Source: Desulfosporosinus sp.
GTDB taxonomy: Bacteria > Bacillota > Desulfitobacteriia > Desulfitobacteriales > Desulfitobacteriaceae
Reading direction: 5' to 3'
Assembly (NCBI GenBank): GCA_031292055.1
Contig: JARLHV010000047.1
Coordinates: 1 to 49,093 of the forward strand
DNA length: 49,093 nucleotides
Part shown: piece after piece, positions 25,723-34,400 of the stretch
Layout of the letters: every line of letters starts with the position of its first letter
How positions within the stretch are numbered: position 1 is the stretch's first letter
Program-made: the position numbers and the translations under genes
The notes under the pieces: model-generated
The model's input: only the letters and a program-made list of their open reading frames with translations
The model's database searches: none
Told to the model about the DNA's origin: nothing

Positions 25723-26829
25723 TCAAATTGTTATCAACTCATAGTCTTTATTGCCCAGACCCAGCTTTACCGCATGGTCGATGACTACTTTCCAGTCAGT
25801 AGTTGGGCTGACATCAGTAAAATGGTCATGATGTTCACGGCCGCTTTTTTCAAGAAGGCTACCCGCCATAGCCGGCTGACGATTTACTGCATCTGCACAA
25901 GCAACGTCCAGTGCAACTGGGTCGAAGGAGGCAAACATACCGACATTTGGGACAATTGGCACATCGTTTTCTGCATGACAGTCGCAGTAAGGGGATACAT
26001 CAATCACTAAACTGATATGGAAGTGAGGGCGTCCCTGCAGTACCGCCCAAGTATATTCCGCCATTTTTTTATTCAAGATTTCATTAGATTCACCCCAAGC
26101 CGGAAGAACGGCGTCCATTGGGCAAACGCCAATGCAGCGGCCACAACCAACACAGTGCTGGTGATTAATGGAAGCCTTTTTCTCTGTCAGGGTAATGGCA
26201 CTGTGGGCACAGATTTTAGTACACATGCCACAGCCAACACATAGTTCTTGGGAAACATTAGGTTTCCCGCTGCTATGCATCTCCATCTTACCTGCACGCG
26301 AACCGCAACCCATACCGATATTTTTCAGCGCACCGCCGAAACCAGTCAGCTCATGTCCCTTGAAATGGGTTAGAGAAATAAATACATCGGCATCCATAAT
26401 AGCATGACCGATTTTTGCCTCTTTTACATATTCGCCGCCCTCAACAGGAACCAAAATCTCATCGGTACCTTTCAATCCATCGCCAATCAGCACATGACAA
26501 CCAGTGGAAAATGGGGAAAAACCATTGAGATAAGCAGAATCAAGATGATCAAGCGCGTTTTTTCTACCACCGACATATAAAGTATTACAATCAGTCAGAA
26601 ACGGTTTCCCTCCTAACTCCTTGACAATATCCACCACTGTTTTGGCGAAATTCGGACGAAGATAGGACAAATTACCCGGCTCACCAAAATGAATTTTTAT
26701 CGACGCATATTTTTTGTTAAAGTCAATTTGAGTAATCCCTGCTGTTCTAATCAGACGGCTCAACTTCTGTTGCAAATTTTCTTTCATCGTTACGTGCATG
26801 TCTGTAAAATATACCTTTGATTTTTCCAT
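25723..26829 (-). CDS. DUF362 protein with two [4Fe-4S] ferredoxin motifs
   Basis: A 368-aa cytoplasmic protein. The DUF362 parts flank an inserted ferredoxin domain at about residues 185-250 with CVGCGMCTKIC and CVGCGRCIGVC, plus the preceding downstream Cys-Pro of the second cluster (CPMDAVLP). Other family motifs are KIHFGEPGN near 45, LTDCNTLYVGGR, LTHFKGHELTGFGGALKN, and FASFDPVALDVACADA. This family is common in anaerobes; the reaction is unknown, electron transfer being likely. GGAGG upstream of the ATG at 26829 sets the start. The gene is transcribed alone toward the MerR gene. Confidence 0.9.
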   Translation of the reverse strand: MEKSKVYFTDMHVTMKENLQQKLSRLIRTAGITQIDFNKKYASIKIHFGEPGNLSYLRPNFAKTVVDIVKELGGKPFLTDCNTLYVGGRKNALDHLDSAYLNGFSPFSTGCHVLIGDGLKGTDEILVPVEGGEYVKEAKIGHAIMDADVFISLTHFKGHELTGFGGALKNIGMGCGSRAGKMEMHSSGKPNVSQELCVGCGMCTKICAHSAITLTEKKASINHQHCVGCGRCIGVCPMDAVLPAWGESNEILNKKMAEYTWAVLQGRPHFHISLVIDVSPYCDCHAENDVPIVPNVGMFASFDPVALDVACADAVNRQPAMAGSLLEKSGREHHDHFTDVSPTTDWKVVIDHAVKLGLGNKDYELITI

Positions 26830-27311
26830 ACTCAATAACCTCCAAAAAATAATTCTCTTAGAATCAGACTGAGAGATTTTAGTGTATACCATTCGTGCTC
26901 TTTTTCTATAGCATAAACCTTAAAGCACACTTTAAGTCAAGTGAATTTATAATTTGTAATTTATAAGCTAGTTTTCCCCAATTCGGAATCCATGAGGTAC
27001 TCGGTGAAAGATTCAGGAATACGTAATGGATAGTGACAAGAATATTAAAAAGAGCAGTAGGATATTCTCGTCTTATCCTTAGATGACAAAGAAAACCCTC
27101 AGCTCGAGGTGCAAAATTTAGAGAAGCAGTACGTTTGTACTCGGATTGTGATTTGGGCATTATTATAAGAGACAATTGGTAATCACGTCTGTGTAGAAAA
27201 GTTAGGCTAGTAAGTTGCTAGGGACTGTTATTTTTTTGTATAAAAAATGTTTATTTAATGCAAGCTTAATAATAATTGAAACTAATCTTACGGGGCAGGA
27301 GGCAAAGTTAG
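26830..27311. other. Intergenic region, possible transposase relic
   Basis: No supported gene. On the plus strand around 27090-27183 one frame reads RKPSARGAKFREAVRLY..., which recalls the KFREEAVRL helix of IS3-type OrfA proteins but breaks off after 20 residues. A minus-strand frame of 89 codons (26906-27175) has no ribosome site or recognisable motif. Promoter-like AT-rich sequence precedes the gene at 27312. Confidence 0.25.
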
Positions 27312-27506
27312 ATGATTAATAACGAAAATGGAAAGCAAAGATTCGAGAAAGCAGAAAAGATAGATGCCTTTAATTGTGCAAGATGCGACCAAGAAATGCT
27401 AGCCAAGCACTCCAATGACTGGCAAGATCCCGATCATCCCGATGGAGAAACGATTAAGCTATGCAACAGCTGCTATGGTCTGATAGCGCTAATCGATGGA
27501 AAGTAG
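27312..27506 (+). CDS. Small zinc-ribbon protein
   Basis: A 64-aa acidic protein. Cys pairs CARC (residues about 22-25) and CNSC (about 51-54) form a likely four-cysteine zinc site, joined by a hydrophilic stretch with WQDPDHPDGE. A strong ribosome site (GGCAGGAGG) stands before the ATG at 27312. It is alone on this strand, its stop 32 nt from the convergent ROK gene. Function unknown; such mini zinc ribbons often act as nucleic-acid or protein adaptors. Confidence 0.75.
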   Translation: MINNENGKQRFEKAEKIDAFNCARCDQEMLAKHSNDWQDPDHPDGETIKLCNSCYGLIALIDGK

Positions 27507-27537
27507 TCTCAAGCAAAGAGGTCTCGTTAAGGAAAAT

Positions 27538-28815
27538 TTAATTATTAAGTGAAGAAACTAGTTCGAAATATGCGTTTATTGCAGCACCAATGGCTGCAGA
27601 ATTTGAAGAAAGTAAAGTTTTCTCAAATCTTAGCTTTTCTAATCCGTATCTCCAAGTTCTTTCACCGATACTTTCACGTATTTGTGGATAAAACCGATCA
27701 TAGAAAGCGTCGGCATTATGTCCTGTAAGTACGATGAGTTCTGGATTAAGAAGATTAACAATGTAGCTTAAGCTTTTGCCAATTATAGTACCTGAGTAGG
27801 CATATATCCTATCAAGTTCATCTTTAGTTAGATCTTGTAAAGTGTTCTCATTATCTATTTTGCCAATTGAGTTGGCAATTAGGAATCCCACTTGATGGTA
27901 GGGATCTGTGTCTTTGAAACAGAATCCCGGAATTGTCTTCAACTCATTGTAGTCAACATCAACAAAGAAATGTTCAATACAACCAGAATAGTTTGACGTT
28001 CCTCTATATATTTTGCCATCGAGAATGAGGGATACAGAAATGTCCGTTCCAATATTTAAACAAACAATATGTTTCTCATTTCTTGCCCTATAATTTTTAT
28101 TTTCATGGTCATCTTGGTCAATCGTATCATTCTTAGAATCTGATTTAGATAGATTTCCCACTAAGAGTTCCGCTGTGGCGATACAATTAGGAACGTTGTC
28201 CATTGCCAAGGATAAATTGTTGTTTTCGATAAAATTCATTTCGCTAGGTCCTAAGATTTCTTGAATAGTTAGTTCCTTTAGAAAAGGCATGGCAGGAGAA
28301 TAGCGAGCAACTTTATTCACGCAATCAACGGCACCTTCACAGGCAAATCCAATTCCAAGTAGTTTTTGCGCTATTTCCGGTCTCTGCGCTCTAAGAGTCA
28401 GCAATAGTTTTCTGACATCATTTACTACCGCACTCATATTTGTTCCGGTTTTGAAGCAGAATTCTTCGTCACAGTTAGACTTTAAGTCAACAACCTGAAA
28501 ATCGAAATCTATAAGTGCTAATCTTGTGTTCGATAGCCCTACGGAAATACCCAAGAAATATCCGATATTAGGTATAACACTATACAAGATCGGAGCAGGA
28601 CCAGCTTTGGGTTCTTTTTTAGGCATTTCCTTTTTAGTTATAAAAGCAGTCTTTAAATCATCTTTATTTCCGAGAAGATGGTTAATACTAGCTGAGACGG
28701 TCGCCAAAGAGACACCCGCTTCTTTCATAAGAAGACTACGATCAACTTCTCCTTTTTCGTGGATGATATTTAATATTTGCCAATCGGTATTAGTCAATAG
28801 ATTAAATCCCGGCAT
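27538..28815 (-). CDS. ROK-family transcriptional regulator, paralogue 1
   Basis: A 425-aa protein with an N-terminal winged helix (residues 8-55, NTDWQILNIIHEKGEVDRS then GVSLATVSASINHLL) and a ROK sugar-kinase-like domain (about 80-420). Kinase features are worn: the phosphate loop reads LGISVGLSNTRLALIDFD, with Ser where kinases have Asp, and the CxCGxxGC zinc segment is absent after NYSGCIEHF. That fits a sugar-responsive repressor, not an enzyme. An insertion of Asp/Asn/Lys residues near 240 is low complexity. AGGAGTG precedes the ATG. It is a tandem duplicate of the gene at 29117. Confidence 0.88.
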   Translation of the reverse strand: MPGFNLLTNTDWQILNIIHEKGEVDRSLLMKEAGVSLATVSASINHLLGNKDDLKTAFITKKEMPKKEPKAGPAPILYSVIPNIGYFLGISVGLSNTRLALIDFDFQVVDLKSNCDEEFCFKTGTNMSAVVNDVRKLLLTLRAQRPEIAQKLLGIGFACEGAVDCVNKVARYSPAMPFLKELTIQEILGPSEMNFIENNNLSLAMDNVPNCIATAELLVGNLSKSDSKNDTIDQDDHENKNYRARNEKHIVCLNIGTDISVSLILDGKIYRGTSNYSGCIEHFFVDVDYNELKTIPGFCFKDTDPYHQVGFLIANSIGKIDNENTLQDLTKDELDRIYAYSGTIIGKSLSYIVNLLNPELIVLTGHNADAFYDRFYPQIRESIGERTWRYGLEKLRFEKTLLSSNSAAIGAAINAYFELVSSLNN

Positions 28816-28852
28816 TATTCACACTCCTAAATTATTTTGTTTCTTAGTATAT

Positions 28853-28869
28853 CGTTAAAAACTCATTAA
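28853..28869 (-). promoter_or_regulatory. Conserved repeat upstream of ROK paralogue 1
   Basis: CGTTAA (28853-28858) and CATTAA (28864-28869) repeat with an 11-bp step, one helical turn. The same arrangement, CGTTAA twice, lies at 30438-30454 upstream of paralogue 2, in an otherwise conserved TAGTATATCGTTAAA context. Likely operator half-sites for these regulators. Confidence 0.45.
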
Positions 28870-28946
28870 GTAAACTGTATTAATAACGAGAATCAGATGT
28901 ATTATTACACCTAAATAGCATAAATAATAATAATTAGATGTATTTT

Positions 28947-29007
28947 ATAACTAAAAAGAGTGTAAAATCAGCAGGGGTAATGCGGATTCTACACTCTTTT
29001 TAGTTAT
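28947..29007. terminator. Bidirectional terminator between ROK genes
   Basis: A 23-bp stem (28947-28969 with 28985-29007; one G-U) with 15-nt loop; the arms carry AAAAAG and CTTTTT runs, so it would work on either strand. It would end transcription of paralogue 2 before paralogue 1. Confidence 0.8.
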
Positions 29008-29116
29008 GTCGAGCGAATTAAACAGTCCTCTAAAGTTGGAGCTTATAATTATCTGCCTACAATTAGTTTAGCTTAGTAGCCAAAGCAAAGGAAGGCTAAA
29101 TAGTTTGAGGAACTTA

Positions 29117-30400
29117 TTAATTATTAAACGAAGCTACAAGTTCAAAATATGCGTTTATTGCTGCACCAATGGCTGCAGAATTTGAAGAGAGAGAGGTTCT
29201 TTCAAATCTTAGATTTTCTAAGCCAAACCGCCAAGTTCTTTCACCTAAGCTTTCACGTATTTGGGGATAAAAATAGTCATAGAAAGCGTTAGCGTTATGT
29301 CCTGTAAGCACGATAAGTTCTGGATTAAGAAGATTGACTATATAGCTTAAGCTTTTACCGATGAAAGAACCTGAGTGTTCATAGAGATTAGCAATTTCAT
29401 CTTTAGTTAATTTGTGTAAAGCATTCTCTTTATCAATTTTGCCAATCGAATTGGCAATTAAAAAGCCCAATTGATGGTAGGGGTCTGTATCTTTGACGCT
29501 AAATCCTGGAATCATCTTCAATTCATTATAATCAACATCAACAAAAAAATGTTCAATACAACCGGAATAATTTGACATTCCTCGATAAATCTTGCCATCA
29601 AGAATGAGAGACACTGAAATTTCTGTGCCAATATTTAGGCAAACAATATGTTTCTCATTTCTTGCTCTATAATTCTTATCGTCATATTCATCTTTAGCTT
29701 TAGCTAACGTATCGTCCTTAGAATAATATTCGGAAAGATTTCCCACTTGGAGTTCAGCCGTGGCGATGCAATTGGGAACGTTATCCATTGCCAAGGACAA
29801 ATTATTGTTTTCTATAAAATTCATTTCACTAGGTCCTAAGATTTCTTTAATATTTAATTCCTTTAGAAAAGGCATGGCAGGAGAATAGCGAGCAACTTTA
29901 TTTACGCAATCAACGGCACCTTCACAGGCAAATCCAATTCCAAGTAACTTTTGTATCATTTCCGGTCTTTGCTCTCTAATATTTAGCAATAGTTTTCTAA
30001 CATCATTTACCACTGCACTCATATTTGTTCCTGTTTTGAAGCAGAATTCTTCTCCGAAGTTAGACTTTAAGTCAACAACCTGAAAATCAAAATCTATAAG
30101 TGCTAACCTTGTATTAGATAGCCCCACGGAAATCCCCAAGAAATATCCAACCTTAGGTATAACACTATATAAAATCGGGGCAGGACCAGCTTTGGGTTCC
30201 CGTTTAGGCATTTCTTTTTTGGTTATAAGGATCGTTTTAAAATTATTTGTATTGCCAAGAAGACGGTTAAGACTTGAGGATACAGTTGCCAAAGTTAAAC
30301 CTGTTTCTTTTATAATATAACTACGATCGACTTCCCCTTTTTGACGTATTACATTTAATATTCGCCAATCGGTATTAGTCAATAGATGGAATTCCGGCAT
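29117..30400 (-). CDS. ROK-family transcriptional regulator, paralogue 2
   Basis: A 427-aa tandem paralogue of the gene at 27538, with over four fifths identical residues by eye. Start is taken as the ATG at 30400 (MPEFHLL, matching MPGFNLL of paralogue 1); GAGGGGTGA at 30407-30415 is too close to the alternative ATG at 30406. It has the same winged helix (NTDWRILNVIRQKGEVDRS) and the same degenerate ROK domain (ISVGLSNTR; NYSGCIEHF). Differences cluster in the recognition helix region (LTLATVSSSLNRLL) and the low-complexity insert (YYSKDDTLAKAKDEYDD), so the two may differ in operator or ligand. Confidence 0.88.
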   Translation of the reverse strand: MPEFHLLTNTDWRILNVIRQKGEVDRSYIIKETGLTLATVSSSLNRLLGNTNNFKTILITKKEMPKREPKAGPAPILYSVIPKVGYFLGISVGLSNTRLALIDFDFQVVDLKSNFGEEFCFKTGTNMSAVVNDVRKLLLNIREQRPEMIQKLLGIGFACEGAVDCVNKVARYSPAMPFLKELNIKEILGPSEMNFIENNNLSLAMDNVPNCIATAELQVGNLSEYYSKDDTLAKAKDEYDDKNYRARNEKHIVCLNIGTEISVSLILDGKIYRGMSNYSGCIEHFFVDVDYNELKMIPGFSVKDTDPYHQLGFLIANSIGKIDKENALHKLTKDEIANLYEHSGSFIGKSLSYIVNLLNPELIVLTGHNANAFYDYFYPQIRESLGERTWRFGLENLRFERTSLSSNSAAIGAAINAYFELVASFNN

Positions 30401-30437
30401 TAGCATTCACCCCTCATTGTATTATTTGTTAGTATAT

Positions 30438-30516
30438 CGTTAAATGCCCGTTAAGTATACTAAACTAATCCGGTTATTTTAATTATATCATTAAATAGAT
30501 GATATAATTAAAATAA
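30438..30516. promoter_or_regulatory. Operator-like repeats upstream of ROK paralogue 2
   Basis: CGTTAA at 30438-30443 and 30449-30454 (11-bp step), then a perfect 18-bp inverted repeat 30474-30491 / 30499-30516 of pure A+T with one C/G per arm and a 7-nt loop. The 30401-30701 region holds no gene; it carries the promoters of both this gene and the divergent gene at 30702. Confidence 0.5.
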
Positions 30517-30701
30517 TAATAATAAAACATATGATAAGTTTAAAAAACATAATAACATGTTTAAAAAATGTAATTATATGTTGTAAACAGGCTGGATGTA
30601 TGGTAAAATTTTGCCAATGGTGAATATAACCAATTTTAGAATAATTAATAATTTAATATCTACAACTGACTCAAACATGTGAAAGAAGGTGGCGAGAATT
30701 A

Positions 30702-31151
30702 ATGAGAACTGAACCTATGCTGCGCCAATATAGACCGGTTACTGTTCAAAATAAGAATCTCCTGGCTTTCACGTTTCCTGCTGAACGCCCAGAAGTAAAG
30801 GAAATGTTTGTAACAGCTGAATATATAGGGCGTGATCCAAGGAATAAGGATCTGATTGAAGAGTCAATTGTTAAGTTATTCAAGGAGTCATTTAGTATTG
30901 ACATTAAAACTTGTACTGAGAGAGAGTGGGCCGAAAAAATAACAATTAAAGGTGGAGCTCTCAAACAGTGGCAATCATTGATAAAGGAAACAAAAGAAAA
31001 AGAAAGTTTGAATAGCAGAAAGGCAGTAATCATTTTTATTGCGTGTTCGGCAGTACTTCTCATAGGTATAAGTTTATTGCCTAAATCAATACCAGTGCCA
31101 ATACCAATATCGGCATCGGCATCATTAGCGACGAAGGCAACGGTACCGTGA
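30702..31151 (+). CDS. Unknown protein with C-terminal membrane anchor
   Basis: A 149-aa protein not recognised. Residues 1-105 are soluble and charged; a single hydrophobic helix lies at about 107-127 (AVIIFIACSAVLLIGISLL), followed by a short Pro/Ser/Ala-rich tail, so it is probably tail-anchored. GAAGGTGG lies upstream of the ATG. It is divergent from the ROK genes across a region with operator-like repeats, making it a candidate target of them. A terminator follows. Confidence 0.6.
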   Translation: MRTEPMLRQYRPVTVQNKNLLAFTFPAERPEVKEMFVTAEYIGRDPRNKDLIEESIVKLFKESFSIDIKTCTEREWAEKITIKGGALKQWQSLIKETKEKESLNSRKAVIIFIACSAVLLIGISLLPKSIPVPIPISASASLATKATVP

Positions 31152-31191
31152 AGAGAAAAAATAATTGTGTAAGAAGGTTTTAAGGCCTAGG

Positions 31192-31224
31192 CAAATACCC
31201 CCTCAGCAAGGCTGGGGGTATTTG
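31192..31224 (+). terminator. Hairpin terminator after the unknown membrane gene
   Basis: CAAATACCCC (31192-31201) with a matching GGGGTATTTG (31215-31224) and further CAGC/GCTG pairing inside. No long T run, but the strong GC core suits termination. Confidence 0.65.
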
Positions 31225-31263
31225 TGGGAGTGAGTAAAATTATATTTTTATAATAAAATCTAT

Positions 31264-31437
31264 GATTCCCCTGCAGAAAGTCTAAAATGATATAAAATAT
31301 CAAGTCACTACAATTATTTTTGTGTCATCCTGAGCGAGAGCGAAGGATCTAGGGCTTAAGCAAGATCCTTCGCTTCACTCAGGATGACAATAAAACGTGA
31401 TATTAATAGCATAACAAGTGGTTTCTGCAGCGGAATC
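31264..31437. mobile_element. MITE-like element, copy B (174 bp)
   Basis: Same 174-bp length and near-identical sequence as copy A, in the opposite orientation. It is bounded by GATTCC...GGAATC with inner CTGCAGAAA/TTTCTGCAG terminal repeats and a 6-bp target duplication ATCTAT (31258-31263 and 31438-31443). The internal hairpin of TCATCCTGAGCG / CTCAGGATGA type spans about 31323-31388. Only 30 nt separate its duplication from the ATG of glycosyltransferase copy 2, so the promoter of that gene must lie in or before the element. Confidence 0.87.
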
Positions 31438-31473
31438 ATCTATAAAATCCTAAAAAATTAAGGGGTAGTATTG

Positions 31474-34400
31474 ATGTGGGAACGAAAGAGCTCGAACATC
31501 GAAAAATTTAAACAATTGACGCGTACCCTGATGACAGGAGTCCTTCCCACTAGTCGGCAAAGATCGGGTCTAACCCTGAAACTCTTTGATTTGTGGGTAG
31601 AGACCCTAACAAACTCGGCAGCAAGGCTGCGTGAATTTGATCAAGCGGGCAAAACTCTTGTGCCAGCAGGAGAGTGGTTGCTTGATAATATCTCTTTTAT
31701 CAAGGAGCAGGCTCTGTTTGTGCAACAAAAGTTGTCTAGAGGGTATTTCCTAAAGCTGCCTCGTGGGAAGGAAGAGCCCTACGATGTACGGATTTTTGGA
31801 ATCTGTCAGAAGTATCTTCGGCAAACGGATGGACAGGTAAACGTTCAAAAGACAGTGGACTATCTGATGGAGCTTCAGAAGGTAACTGTGTTCAAGATGA
31901 GTGAATTATGGGCAGTACCGTTATTCCTGCGCATTGCCTTGATTGGGCACTTGAGTACTGTTTTTACAGAGGTGTTGAAACAGCAGGCAGCTTACCAACA
32001 AGCTGCAGGGCTATTTGAAACATGGGAACCTCTTCTGCGCTCGCCCAGAGAACTAAAACGGGCCTTGAAATTGGCTGACCAGATAATTGTTGAGTTAGAT
32101 CCGGCTTTTGTTGTTTGTATAGTGGCTTGGCAGAGGGAATATGCAGAAGACACAAGCTTGATTCAAACCTGGCTGAAACGCAAGGCGAAAAATATGGGTG
32201 TGAATATAAAAAGTTTAGTAGCGCAGGAACAGCTACGTCAAGCTCAGAACAAAGAGACCACTATGAATCTGATCACCAGTTTGCGGGCTGTAACCCACTG
32301 GGTCTGGCAAGAAGATTTTGAAGGTTTATGTCATGTAGAACAAATACTCTGCCAAGATCCGGTAGGTGTCTACGATTCTATGGATTTTGCCAGCAGGAAT
32401 CATATGCGCCAGGTAGTAGAGGAGTCAGCCCGGCGGCTCAAGGTGCCGGAAATTGAAGTGGCTAAAACTGTGTTAGCCCTAGCCTTGGCTGCCTCTGGAC
32501 CAGAGCAAGAGGAAAACCGAAACAAGCATGTAGGCTTTTATTTGTTAAATTTCCGAGGGATTCAGGAACTTTACCATGCGTTTAAGGCCAGATTATCATG
32601 GAGGAGCCTGCTAGTATACTGGTCTAAAGAACATCCAATTGTTTTATACCTTATTTTATTGAGTGTGTTCTTTGTCACATTTATACTAGGTTTGATCGGC
32701 TTGGAGCAGGGATTCAGACCGCTAAGGGTTAGCACGCTGATTGTTGTATGCCTGGCCATCGGGATACCAGCAAGCGAGTGGGCTATTACCTGCTTGCATT
32801 GGCTGATTAATCATACTCTCAAAACCCAACCTCTGCCCTGCTTAGAGTATGCTGCAGGGGTACCACAAGAGGCGTTGACGATGGTTGTTATCCCGACGAT
32901 TTGGTCAAATTCTACGGACGTCGAGAAAATGTGCCGCCATTTAGAGGTGCAGTTTTTAGCAAACCGAGACCCCAATATTCATTTTGCCATATTAGGAGAT
33001 TTCCAAGATGCACAGCAAGAAGAAATGACTCAAGATTCGCGGCTTCTGAACGTTGCACGTAGTATGATAGAGCGTTTAAATGCTCAGTATTCGGCAACAG
33101 AGGGCTCTATTTTTTATCTGTTTCATCGCAAACGTTTGTGGAACCCTCAAGAAGGAGTTTGGATGGGGTGGGAACGCAAACGTGGTAAACTGATGGAATT
33201 TAATTCTCTGCTTAGAGGGAATCAGGACACCAGTTATAACGTGATTGTGGGTAACATGCATACCCTTGGGGATGTGCGCTATGTGCTTACCATAGACGCA
33301 GATACCGTACTACCACGCGAAAGCGCTAAGCGCTTGATCGGAATGATTGCTCACCCTCTCAATGCACCGGTGCTTAACAAAGAACAGAACAAGGTTGTGG
33401 AAGGATTTGGGCTGCTGCAGCCACGCATTACCGTAAGTCATGAGAGTACAGAAAACTCGCGGTTAGCACATCTTTTGGCGGGCGAGCCGGGAATTGATCC
33501 CTACAGCTTTGCCATTTCAGACCCTTATCAAGACTTTTTTGGGCACGGTATTTTTACCGGCAAAGGAATCTATGATGTTGAGGTTTTTGATAAGGTCTTG
33601 TGCGGACGTATTCCGGAAAATGCAGTCCTTAGTCATGACCTTTTAGAAGGCGGCTTTCTTCGTGCTGGTTTGGTTTCCAATGTGGAGCTGGTTGACGATT
33701 ATCCAGCGACGTATTTATCGTATCTCAAACGCCTGCAACGTTGGGTTCGCGGCGATTGGCAGCTGTTGCGCTGGCTTTTGCCCTTCGTGCGGAGCAATGA
33801 GGGGAAACTGGTTCGATCGGATTTACCCGTCATCACACGCTTTCAGATATCCGATAACTTGCGACGTAGTCTTTTGAGTCCGGTACTTTTCATTGTGCTA
33901 TTTTTAGGTTTAACCGTTTTACCAGGCCGACGTGCAGGGTGGGTAGAAGTGGTTGCTCTAACGCTTTTACTACCAGTTTGGATTCATTTGATTGGTCTCA
34001 TTAGACAGAGAGGGATCTTTAAGCATAGTTTGCTGGTTATGGCTCAAGTCACGGTTAAGACCCTTATGCTCCCTTTCCAAAGCGCAATTTTATTAGAAGC
34101 CGTCGGACGTACGCTTTATCGCTTGTTTATTTCCAGGAAAAATTTGTTGGAGTGGGTCACGGCTGCCGATGCGGAGCGAGGTACGCCCAAGTCACTCGGT
34201 GGGTTTGTCGGGCATTTCTGGCCCGGCTATATTTGGGTAACGCTTTTTTTATTGGTGACGGCCATGCATAATTCGAGCAACTTAAATGTTACTCTTCCTC
34301 TCAGTTTGTTCTGGTTTAGCGGACCGTTCTGGGCCTATTGGCTTAGTAAACCTTTATCCGAGCAAAAGCCTGTTTTCACAAATTCGGAAGAGCAAGAATT

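Noticed and set aside
26906..27175. 89-codon minus-strand frame
   Set aside because: No ribosome site, no homology recognised, and a transposase-like scrap on the other strand explains the region at least as well.
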